Shown piece by piece: positions 18,296 through 25,641 of a DNA stretch of 40,495 nucleotides. The notes beneath the pieces are model-generated. The model saw nothing but the letters and a program-made list of their open reading frames with translations, did not search any database and was not told where the DNA came from. Position 1 is the first letter of the stretch; every line of letters begins with the position of its first letter. Origin of the DNA: Bacteroidales bacterium (GTDB lineage: Bacteria; Bacteroidota; Bacteroidia; Bacteroidales; Muribaculaceae). A program made the translations under genes and the position numbers. The stretch lies in NCBI GenBank assembly GCA_900770215.1, contig CAAGJW010000032.1:1-40495 (forward strand). Reading direction: 5' to 3'.

Positions 18296-19930
18296 TCAGT
18301 GCAGATTGGAGTCGATGATGGGGAATGTGGCTTCGTGCCTGTTGAGCGCCTTGAGTGCAGCTTCGACGGTGCGGTCGTTGCGGTTCAAGATGGGATAGAA
18401 TGCATCTTGTCCCAGCAGGTCGCGGGCAATGAATGCCTTAATGTCGGTGAGCAAGAGTGCCCTTGACTGGTCGATGTAGTACCATCTTGCAGGCACTCCG
18501 TTGCGCGAAGCGTAGTTCACAAAGTCGTTGAGCAGTGTCTCGTTGTCGCTCAAAACACGCAGCAGCGACTTGTAGTCTTTCACAGCCTTGAGCGAGGCCC
18601 TGTGTTTCTCGCTGTAGAGCAAGGCGTATTGCTGCATGAGACCGGCGTTGAGCACTGCCTGGAAATAAGACGACATTCCCGAAGTGTCGACAGGGACAAA
18701 GATGTCGGGGATAATGCCTCCCCCGCCATACACCACACGGCCGTGGGCAGTCCTGAACATTTTGCTCTTGTCGAGCTTAATGCTGTCGCGGCTATACAGC
18801 TCGCCATTTTTAAACCGTGTGGCCAGCTCGTTGTCGTAGCTGTCGATGCCTCCCAGCTTGTAATCTTTCTGGATGCAACGTCCACTCGGTGTGTAGTATC
18901 TTGCTATAGTGAGCCGTATCGCACTGTTGTCGGGGAGCTCAAATTGCTTTTGAACCAGCCCCTTGCCGAAAGAACGGCACCCTACAATGAGTCCGCGGTC
19001 ATTGTCCTGGATAGCACCGGCAAAGATCTCGCTGGCGCTGGCCGAGAACTCGTCGATGAGCACCACAAGCTCGGCATCTTGATACTTGCCGTTGCCATCG
19101 CTCCACACTTGCGAGTCGTCGCGGCGATACCGGCCTTTGGTCGACACGATGAGTTGATCTTTGGGCAGGAATTCATTGGCCATCAATATAGCCATCTCCA
19201 TGTATCCGCCGCCGTTGCCGCGCAAATCGACGATATAGCGCTTGGCTCCTTCATCCTTGAGGTTGCCAAGTGCAGTGACAAACTCGTCGTAGGTGGTGCG
19301 GCCAAACTGGTTGACTTTCACATAGCCGGTGTTTTTCTCGATCATGTAGGCTGCATCCACGCTTTTCACGGGAATGTCTCCTCGTCTCACAGTAAAGTAT
19401 ATCGTCTTTGCGCTATTGTTTCGCCTGATGCCGAGTTTCACCGTCGAGCCTTTGGCACCACGCAGGTGATCTTTCACCGTGTTGGGATTTATGCCCTTGC
19501 CCACAAAGGGCTTGCCATCGACAGTGATGATTTTGTCGCCGGCAAGGATGCCTACCTTTTCGGCTGGGCCACCAGGTATCACTTCAATCACATTGATCGT
19601 GTCGGCCATCACCTGGAAAGAGATGCCGATACCGCTGAAGCTGCCATTCAGCTCTTCGTTGGCAGCTTGGAGATCTTTAGCGCTGAAGTAGATTGAATGG
19701 GGGTCGAGATTGCTCAGTATTTCGGGTATCGAGAGCTCAACAAGGCTGTCCATGTTGACGTTGTCGACATACTCGTTGGAGATAATGCCAAGCACATTGT
19801 TGAGCTTTCTGTCAAGGTCGTTGGACCGCTGTGTCGTGAAGTGGCTGCCTATGAGCACGCCCACAACAAGCGCTGCCGCCAGTGCCAGGGGAACCCAGGT
19901 GTAACTTTGCTTGTTACCAGAATTTGTCAT
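18296..19930 (-). CDS. S41 family C-terminal processing protease (CtpA/Prc type)
   Basis: A 544-residue periplasmic serine protease. A single N-terminal membrane helix (about 12-29) anchors it. A PDZ domain of about residues 90-175 is recognised by GIGISFQVMADTINV and GGPAEKVGILAGDKI. The catalytic core has the serine in FSASASEIFAGA (about 290) and the general-base lysine in SFGKGLVQ (about 322). Such proteases trim or degrade C-termini of envelope proteins, including cell-wall hydrolases in other bacteria. It is second in the six-gene run, 9 bp after the dCMP deaminase stop. The roughly 150 residues after the core form a C-terminal extension, common in Bacteroidetes members. Confidence 0.95.
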   Translation of the reverse strand: MTNSGNKQSYTWVPLALAAALVVGVLIGSHFTTQRSNDLDRKLNNVLGIISNEYVDNVNMDSLVELSIPEILSNLDPHSIYFSAKDLQAANEELNGSFSGIGISFQVMADTINVIEVIPGGPAEKVGILAGDKIITVDGKPFVGKGINPNTVKDHLRGAKGSTVKLGIRRNNSAKTIYFTVRRGDIPVKSVDAAYMIEKNTGYVKVNQFGRTTYDEFVTALGNLKDEGAKRYIVDLRGNGGGYMEMAILMANEFLPKDQLIVSTKGRYRRDDSQVWSDGNGKYQDAELVVLIDEFSASASEIFAGAIQDNDRGLIVGCRSFGKGLVQKQFELPDNSAIRLTIARYYTPSGRCIQKDYKLGGIDSYDNELATRFKNGELYSRDSIKLDKSKMFRTAHGRVVYGGGGIIPDIFVPVDTSGMSSYFQAVLNAGLMQQYALLYSEKHRASLKAVKDYKSLLRVLSDNETLLNDFVNYASRNGVPARWYYIDQSRALLLTDIKAFIARDLLGQDAFYPILNRNDRTVEAALKALNRHEATFPIIDSNLH

Positions 19931-19939
19931 ATAAGTGTT

Positions 19940-20401
19940 TTATATCTTGATTTCTTCATAAACCCCATCCTGTGTGCTCACCAGGTGGATACAATCGATG
20001 CCTGCACGCTTGAGCAGATCGATGCCTTCGGTCAAGCGGTAGAGCTCGGCAAAGACAATGCGTTTTATCCCTGCTTGTATAATGAGCTTGGCACACTCGA
20101 TGCATGGCGACGTGGTGACATACAGCGTTGCGCCCTTGCTACTGTTGTTGCTTTCGGCAACTTTGGTGATAGCATTGGCTTCGGCATGAAGCACGTAGGG
20201 CTTGGTACGTCCTTCCTCATCTTCGCAAATGTTCTCAAAGCCAACAGGCGTGCCATTGAAACCGTCAGAAATGATCATTTTGTCTTTTACGAGCAAGGCT
20301 CCCACCTTGCGACGCTTGCAGTAGGAGTTTTCTGCCCACACCTTGGCCATGCGCAAATATCTTGCGTCGAGCAAAATTTGTTTTTGACCATTATCGCTCA
20401 T
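19940..20401 (-). CDS. dCMP deaminase / ComEB-like zinc deaminase
   Basis: A 153-residue cytidine/deoxycytidylate deaminase-family enzyme. The zinc site is visible as HAEANAI (H72, catalytic E74) and PCIECA (C100, C103). GTPVGF (50-55) fits the substrate loop of dCMP deaminases. The likely reaction is dCMP to dUMP, feeding dTMP synthesis. The start at 20401 (MSDNGQ) is preferred over an upstream TTG at 20425. It is the first gene of the six-gene minus-strand run, preceded by a -7 box. Folate cyclo-ligase in the same run gives a loose thymidylate/one-carbon connection. Confidence 0.93.
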   Translation of the reverse strand: MSDNGQKQILLDARYLRMAKVWAENSYCKRRKVGALLVKDKMIISDGFNGTPVGFENICEDEEGRTKPYVLHAEANAITKVAESNNSSKGATLYVTTSPCIECAKLIIQAGIKRIVFAELYRLTEGIDLLKRAGIDCIHLVSTQDGVYEEIKI

Positions 20402-20476
20402 AAGCTGCAATGTGCTACAAATCAATTGTTTTACTTAGCTACAAACATTGCTGTCACACGGCGTGTAACAGCACCA

Positions 20477-20484
20477 CAAATATA
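20477..20484 (-). promoter_or_regulatory. Candidate -7 box (TATATTTG, minus) for the six-gene run
   Basis: CAAATATA on the plus strand reads TATATTTG on the minus strand, 75 bases upstream of the dCMP deaminase ATG. The -33 element is not clear, because the upstream space is occupied by a terminator hairpin. Confidence 0.5.
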
Positions 20485-20500
20485 AGCAAAAAAACGTTAT

Positions 20501-20536
20501 AAAATAAGCGGCAATGGTCAAATTGCCGCTTATTTT
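20501..20536 (-). terminator. Perfect 15-bp hairpin after the M3 peptidase gene
   Basis: AAAATAAGCGGCAAT (20501-20515) pairs without mismatch with 20522-20536 around a 6-base loop. On the minus strand a further T-rich stretch follows (ATAACGTTTTTTT). It lies 20 bases after the M3 peptidase stop and separates that unit from the six-gene run. Confidence 0.9.
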
Positions 20537-20555
20537 TATCAAAAAAACAAAATGA

Positions 20556-22652
20556 TCATTTATCGATGCCGTCACGCTGCAGCATTGCATCTATCTTGGG
20601 CTCACGGCCACGGAAGCGCTTGTAGAGCACCATGGGCAGCTCGGTCCCGCCACGTGAAAGGATGTTGTTGCAGAATGACTGTGCTGTAGCTGGGTTGAAA
20701 ATGCCGTCTTCCTTAAATTTGGAGAAAGCGTCGGCATCGAGCACTTCGGCCCATTTGTAGCCATAGTATCCCGCTGCATAGCCGCCCGAGAAGATGTGGC
20801 CGAACTGTGGCGACATGATGCAGCCTTCTACGGGAGCAAATATTTGTACTGGCTTGATTGCATTGTATTCCATCTTGTAGGGGTCGCCGGTGTAAGGCTT
20901 GGTGATCGTGTGCCACGCCATGTCGATAAAGCCAAATCCCAGCTGGCGCATGCAGGCATAGGCTGCACCATATTGCGACGAGGCTACAATGCGGTCGATG
21001 TAGTCTTGCGGAATCTTTTCGCCCGTGACATAATGCTGTGCAAAGCTGTCGAGAAACTCCCGCTCTCGCATGTAGTTTTCATTGAACTGCGATGGCATTT
21101 CAACAAAGTCGCGATACACGTTGGTGCCCGACAATGAGGCATACTTGCATTTCGACAGCAGGCTGTGCAAGGCGTGGCCAAACTCATGAGTAAAAGTCTC
21201 TACCTCATAGAAGGTGAGCAGCGAGGGCTTGGACTCGGTTGGCCTGGTGAAATTCATTGTGAGTGTCACAATCGGTCTCACGTCGTTTCCGTTCTCGTCC
21301 ACATATTGTTCTCTGAAGTTGGTCATCCAGGCTCCGCTTTGCTTGGATGCGCGTGGAAAGAAATCGGTGTAAAGCATGCCCATGAAGTTCCCGTCGCTGT
21401 CGGTCACATTCCAGGCCTTCACCTCGGGATTGAACACCTGTGCGTCATAGTTTTCACTGAAGTGAAGCCCATACAGCTTGGTGGCAAGTCCGAAGACCCC
21501 TTTGGTCACATTGTTCAATTCAAAGTAGGGACGTAGCAGCTCGTCGTTGATGCTGTATTTGGCGTCTTTTTCCTTGTTGGAATAGTAGGAGTAGTCCCAA
21601 GGCATTATTTGCACCTTGTGTCCTTCCAGTTTAGAAGCATATTGCTCGAGTTCCTGCATGTCTTTTTTCTGTACAGGAGCATAGGCGTCTTTCAGCTGGT
21701 TGAGCATGGCGTACACAGTCTTGGTGTTTTGCGCCATCATGTGCTCGAGATGATAGTCGGCATAACTCTTGTATCCCAGTAGGTTGGCTATTGCCAGTCG
21801 GGTGTTGGCAATGTCTTTGATTATATCCATGTTGCTGTATTCGCCGGCAGTGCATTGCGTGTTGTAGGCCCTGTAGAGTTTTTCGCGCAGGTCGCGGCGC
21901 GAGGAATACTTCATAAATGCTGAATAGCTCGGCGCGTGCAACGTCACGAGATAACTGTCGTCGCGGCCTTTTTCCTTGGCAGCCGTCTTTGCAGCCTCGA
22001 TGGCACTTTCGGGAAGGCCAGTCAAGTCGTCTTTGGTGAGCCATATCTCATAGGCATTGTTGGCCTTGAGGGTGTTTTGCTCAAACTTGAGTGTGAGTTC
22101 GGTGAGATGTTTCGAGAGCTCACGGTATTTTTCTCTGTCGGGGCCTTGAAGCGATGCCCCGCTGCGCAGAAACGACTCGTAGGTTTCGTGCATCAGCATC
22201 TGGTCTTCCTTGTCGTGTGCCGTCGCGTCGAAGTGTGCTTTGACGTACTTGATGCGGTCAAATAGCTTCTCATTCAAGGTCACGCTATTGTTGTGCTCCG
22301 ACAAGAGGGGCATCATGCGGTTGGAAACAGCGAGAAGAGAATCGTCGGCATTGGCCGAGAGCATGGGGTAGAACACTCCCAGCACTCTTGTGAGGGTCTT
22401 GCCCGAACGTTCGAGTGCCACAACGGTGTTTTCAAACGTTGGTGTTGCGCTTTGATTGGCAATTGCTTGTATCTCATTGTCGTGTTCGATGATGCCTTGG
22501 CGTATTGCCGGTTCAAAATCGGCCACGGTGATGTGGTCGAAAGGGATTGCCCCGTGAGTTGTCTTAAACTCATGGAAAAATACATTGTCTGCGTTCATAT
22601 TAAATGTAAAGAATGTGATTGTCAATAAAATGAGTAAGGCTTTGGCGTTCAT
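20556..22652 (-). CDS. M3 family peptidase (dipeptidyl carboxypeptidase/oligopeptidase)
   Basis: A 698-residue zinc peptidase with the M3 active site HEFGHALHSLLS near residue 487 and the third zinc ligand glutamate in the following helix. Length and spacing match Dcp/oligopeptidase A. A short hydrophobic N-terminus (about residues 1-21) suggests export to the periplasm. Dcp-type enzymes remove C-terminal dipeptides from oligopeptides. It starts 24 bp after the TPR gene stop and is probably co-transcribed with it. Dcp versus oligopeptidase A cannot be separated from sequence alone. Confidence 0.94.
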   Translation of the reverse strand: MNAKALLILLTITFFTFNMNADNVFFHEFKTTHGAIPFDHITVADFEPAIRQGIIEHDNEIQAIANQSATPTFENTVVALERSGKTLTRVLGVFYPMLSANADDSLLAVSNRMMPLLSEHNNSVTLNEKLFDRIKYVKAHFDATAHDKEDQMLMHETYESFLRSGASLQGPDREKYRELSKHLTELTLKFEQNTLKANNAYEIWLTKDDLTGLPESAIEAAKTAAKEKGRDDSYLVTLHAPSYSAFMKYSSRRDLREKLYRAYNTQCTAGEYSNMDIIKDIANTRLAIANLLGYKSYADYHLEHMMAQNTKTVYAMLNQLKDAYAPVQKKDMQELEQYASKLEGHKVQIMPWDYSYYSNKEKDAKYSINDELLRPYFELNNVTKGVFGLATKLYGLHFSENYDAQVFNPEVKAWNVTDSDGNFMGMLYTDFFPRASKQSGAWMTNFREQYVDENGNDVRPIVTLTMNFTRPTESKPSLLTFYEVETFTHEFGHALHSLLSKCKYASLSGTNVYRDFVEMPSQFNENYMREREFLDSFAQHYVTGEKIPQDYIDRIVASSQYGAAYACMRQLGFGFIDMAWHTITKPYTGDPYKMEYNAIKPVQIFAPVEGCIMSPQFGHIFSGGYAAGYYGYKWAEVLDADAFSKFKEDGIFNPATAQSFCNNILSRGGTELPMVLYKRFRGREPKIDAMLQRDGIDK

Positions 22653-22676
22653 AATTAATGGATATAGTGAGATTGA

Positions 22677-24902
22677 TTATTGTTGTTTGAATTGCTGGCT
22701 TATCACTGCCTCTCTTATCAGATCGACATAGTGACTGTCGAGGCCTTTTTCTACGAGATAGTGAGTGTCGCAGTTGAAATCATGCGTGAAGGTGTCGATT
22801 TTGTCTCCTTTTTCCATGACGAGTGCAGTCTTGTATTGCGACAGGGCTTCGGCTGCGCGCTGCCTGCACAGCAGCACATGACCGTAATTGAGATGATCTT
22901 GAACTTCGTCCTCACCACTCTCGATTATCTTCTTGTAATAGTTCTCGCTTTGCTCAAAATTGCCCACTGCAAACGAGCACCATGCAATGGGTCGCCACGC
23001 CTTGTGCCTGTCGGGAGCAAGGTAGTCGACCTTGAAGTAATAGTTCAAGGCATCATTGTTTTTGCCTTGTTCGAGAAGACAATGTCCTATATTCAAGCAC
23101 AACGATGCATTGTTAGGATCCAGACGCTCGGCCTTCCTGTAATAGGCCAAGGCATTGCCTACGTCTCTTAGGGCTCTATAGCATGTTGCGATGTGCCGCA
23201 AGGTCCAAGTGTCGTTGTCGTTGACTATCTCATAACGCTTGTAGAAGTCGATGGCTTCGGCAAAGTGCCCTAAATTCTGATGGGCAAAGCCTATCTTTTG
23301 GAGTACTTGAGGCGAAACATCGTGGTCAACTTCGAGGATGTTGAGATAATAGCCTATTGCATCGTTGTAAAAACCGTTTTTCATGTAGAACTCTGCAATT
23401 ACCCCCAAGTTCAGTTTGTCATCGAGAATGTGTCGCATGAAAGGAATTTGCAGGAAATCCATGCTTGAGTCAAAAATCGACTTGAACTCAGACCTGCGGG
23501 AAAAGAGCTTGAAAAACCGGTACAAGTCTTGGATGTATCGGTTGGCCAGCATGTCGCGCTGGCGCTTCTTGTCGTCGGGCAGCTCGGCCGTCGACATCTC
23601 CTTGATGCTTGCATTCTGCGCGTCAAATTGCGACATCATCAATTTGCGTTGCATTTCAGGCACCGATCCCATGGAGAAGGCAAAGGAATACTTGTCGCTG
23701 TCGCACAGAAATGGCGCATCGGCAATCACCTTGCGCAATGGGGTGTCACCTGGGCCGAATGTGGCGTCGATCGAGCTGTGACTATCGTGGTAAGGCATAA
23801 ACCAGTTGGCCATGATGTTGAAAAACGGGTAGCCCTTGAGATGTGAAAAGGTTGAGATAAACACATCGCTACCTTCAAACTGAAGCTCTTGCAGTTCCTC
23901 CATCTTTTTGGTGATGCCGCTCTTCTCAAGCCAATCGGCCCATTCTGGATTGCCTTCGAGCTCCGATGGATCGACAATACCCGATTTCCCTTTTAGTTTA
24001 TTCAATATGTCTGGTTTGATTTTCATTAAGTTAGGCATCAACTCTTCACGCATTCGTTTAGATATATTCTCGGTATTGCGTGAATAGATGAGACGCCGCA
24101 GGATCGACATGACATCGTTTCTGAAATGGGCACAATCGTCAAGCAGCCGTAACTTGGCTTCCAGTTGACGGTTGCCCACCAAACGCGTGCGATACTGGTA
24201 TACAATGATGATGGTGGCCGTGAGGGCCCGTATCTGTACGTCGTCGTTGTCGTTGCTGATGTAAACGTCGAGTAGCAAGTTCAGCTTTGCAGGGTCGTAA
24301 AACTTGGTGCAGCCAAGCAACAATGCCGATATGAGCAGCCCCTTGAAATAGACGGGCACTTGATGTGAGGCAAGCAGACTTGAGATCGATGCGCAATCTT
24401 CGGCATTGAAGGGAAATCGTGTCCACACTAGGTCAAACAAGTCGGTTTCGGCCATTTCAGCGGCTCGCTTCACTTCGGCAAGTGCCTGCTGATTGAGCTT
24501 GCTGTCAGGGGCAGCCGACAGCAATTGCTGCCGCTTTGCCAAATTGTCATATTTTGCGGCGAGCTCGCCTATTGTGCTTCGGGAGTGAGTGTTCCATCGT
24601 GTATAAAACAGCTCATAGGACTGGTTGCTCGACAGCGCTATTACACACAAGTCGGTGAGCGTGTAGATGCTTTGGACGATATCCTGCAATATTTTTTCAC
24701 GCCCAGTGTCTTGTGCGCCTGCTACAACATATTGTAACAGAGTGTCATAGGCGGTCCTCTGCTGCTGGTATTGCTCTCTCAGTGTGTAGTCGGCTGTTGC
24801 ATCGATGAGTGTTTTCAGCTTGAGCAAAGCGGCATACACGCAGCCGTCGGCCAGCTGCCCAAGAATGCTTGCTTTCGTCTTGTTGATTTCTTGTAAGTTC
24901 AT
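22677..24902 (-). CDS. Large tetratricopeptide-repeat protein
   Basis: A 741-residue soluble protein. Residues from about 490 to 700 contain at least five TPR units (for example LQKIGFAHQNLGHFAEAIDF and the LDPNNASLCLNIGHCLLEQG unit). The first 480 residues are mostly helical with no recognised enzymatic motif. No signal peptide is seen. The start is the ATG at 24902; a TTG two codons upstream is also in frame. TPR regions bind other proteins, so a scaffold role is likely but the partner is unknown. It precedes the M3 peptidase by 24 bp and has its own -7 box. Such proteins occur in Bacteroidales but I cannot name a characterised member. Confidence 0.8.
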   Translation of the reverse strand: MNLQEINKTKASILGQLADGCVYAALLKLKTLIDATADYTLREQYQQQRTAYDTLLQYVVAGAQDTGREKILQDIVQSIYTLTDLCVIALSSNQSYELFYTRWNTHSRSTIGELAAKYDNLAKRQQLLSAAPDSKLNQQALAEVKRAAEMAETDLFDLVWTRFPFNAEDCASISSLLASHQVPVYFKGLLISALLLGCTKFYDPAKLNLLLDVYISNDNDDVQIRALTATIIIVYQYRTRLVGNRQLEAKLRLLDDCAHFRNDVMSILRRLIYSRNTENISKRMREELMPNLMKIKPDILNKLKGKSGIVDPSELEGNPEWADWLEKSGITKKMEELQELQFEGSDVFISTFSHLKGYPFFNIMANWFMPYHDSHSSIDATFGPGDTPLRKVIADAPFLCDSDKYSFAFSMGSVPEMQRKLMMSQFDAQNASIKEMSTAELPDDKKRQRDMLANRYIQDLYRFFKLFSRRSEFKSIFDSSMDFLQIPFMRHILDDKLNLGVIAEFYMKNGFYNDAIGYYLNILEVDHDVSPQVLQKIGFAHQNLGHFAEAIDFYKRYEIVNDNDTWTLRHIATCYRALRDVGNALAYYRKAERLDPNNASLCLNIGHCLLEQGKNNDALNYYFKVDYLAPDRHKAWRPIAWCSFAVGNFEQSENYYKKIIESGEDEVQDHLNYGHVLLCRQRAAEALSQYKTALVMEKGDKIDTFTHDFNCDTHYLVEKGLDSHYVDLIREAVISQQFKQQ

Positions 24903-24943
24903 AACCAAAGATTATATTACTCTCATCACTCACAAATATTGTG

Positions 24944-24951
24944 CAAACTTA
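24944..24951 (-). promoter_or_regulatory. Candidate -7 box (TAAGTTTG, minus) of the TPR/M3 unit
   Basis: Minus-strand TAAGTTTG fits TAnnTTTG and lies 41 bases before the ATG at 24902. No matching -33 element was found. Confidence 0.5.
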
Positions 24952-25009
24952 ATGAAAAATCCCATAACTTCAGCCATGTGTGCTATGCGATTGTAGCTTG
25001 CGTGCCTAC

Positions 25010-25046
25010 AAAAAGAAGCCTTGGCCACTTGAACGCAAGCCAAGGC
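25010..25046 (-). terminator. Terminator of the DUF4293 gene
   Basis: On the minus strand GCCTTGGC (25046-25039) pairs perfectly with GCCAAGGC (25025-25018), followed by TTCTTTTT. It ends the transcript of the DUF4293 gene about 60 bases after its stop. Confidence 0.8.
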
Positions 25047-25104
25047 ATGTGGAAAAATGTTTTGCTGTTGTAAGCAGTGCGATTCGCGCGCGCAGCAAGC
25101 GTTG

Positions 25105-25560
25105 TCAACGCAGGCGCTCACTGTCGCTGAGCAGCTTCTTGTCGTGCGATATTCCACGATAGGCAAGGGCATAGCACACGATGGCCAGCAGGGGCAATAC
25201 ATTGCCAATGTGCATGACACTCACGGCGCCCATGGCCTTCTGCGTGAATGCCAGGGCCAGGATGCAAAGCACCATTGCAATCGTGAGGGCAATGCACATT
25301 GCGCACAGGTTCATTTGAGCTTTAAGATTCTTGTAGCGGAAGATGGTGATGATCGAAATCACGATGATCAGGGCATCCATGACCGACAAGAGCAGGTCGG
25401 GTTGCATAGACTCGCCTTTAATGCCCTTGGCCAATGCCCCCAAGATGAATTCTTGCTCTTGTGGACCAAATTGGATTGTAATCGATGTCATGAAAGCAAA
25501 TGCCGCCATCAGTATTGTAGCGATAAGAAGAAAGACTGTTTGCCAACGTTGTAGTACCAT
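25105..25560 (-). CDS. DUF4293 family membrane protein
   Basis: A 151-residue protein with four hydrophobic helices. It begins MVLQRWQTVFLLIATILMAAF, the characteristic start of DUF4293 proteins, which are found mainly in Bacteroidetes. The hydrophobic segments lie at about 7-25, 55-75, 85-108 and 113-133, followed by a short charged tail. The function of the family is unknown. The start is the ATG at 25560; a longer frame from 25611 adds a polar leader out of keeping with the family. It lies 81 bp after uvrA and has its own -7 box inside that gap. Confidence 0.8.
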   Translation of the reverse strand: MVLQRWQTVFLLIATILMAAFAFMTSITIQFGPQEQEFILGALAKGIKGESMQPDLLLSVMDALIIVISIITIFRYKNLKAQMNLCAMCIALTIAMVLCILALAFTQKAMGAVSVMHIGNVLPLLAIVCYALAYRGISHDKKLLSDSERLR

Positions 25561-25608
25561 ATTTTTCTGAGAATGCGTATAAAATGTTTTGTTGTAAATT
25601 GATTTTTG

Positions 25609-25616
25609 CAAAGTTA
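25609..25616 (-). promoter_or_regulatory. Candidate -7 box (TAACTTTG, minus) of the DUF4293 gene
   Basis: Minus-strand TAACTTTG lies 48 bases before the DUF4293 ATG and 25 bases after the uvrA stop. A -33 match was not found; that position would fall in the end of uvrA or just after it. Confidence 0.5.
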
Positions 25617-25641
25617 AGAAAAATCGGAGGTAAAGTGAAAG

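Noticed and set aside
18602..19696. 364-codon plus-strand frame opposite the S41 protease
   Set aside because: It is antisense to a gene with intact PDZ and catalytic motifs. The translated product is rich in H, V and A with no fold signature.
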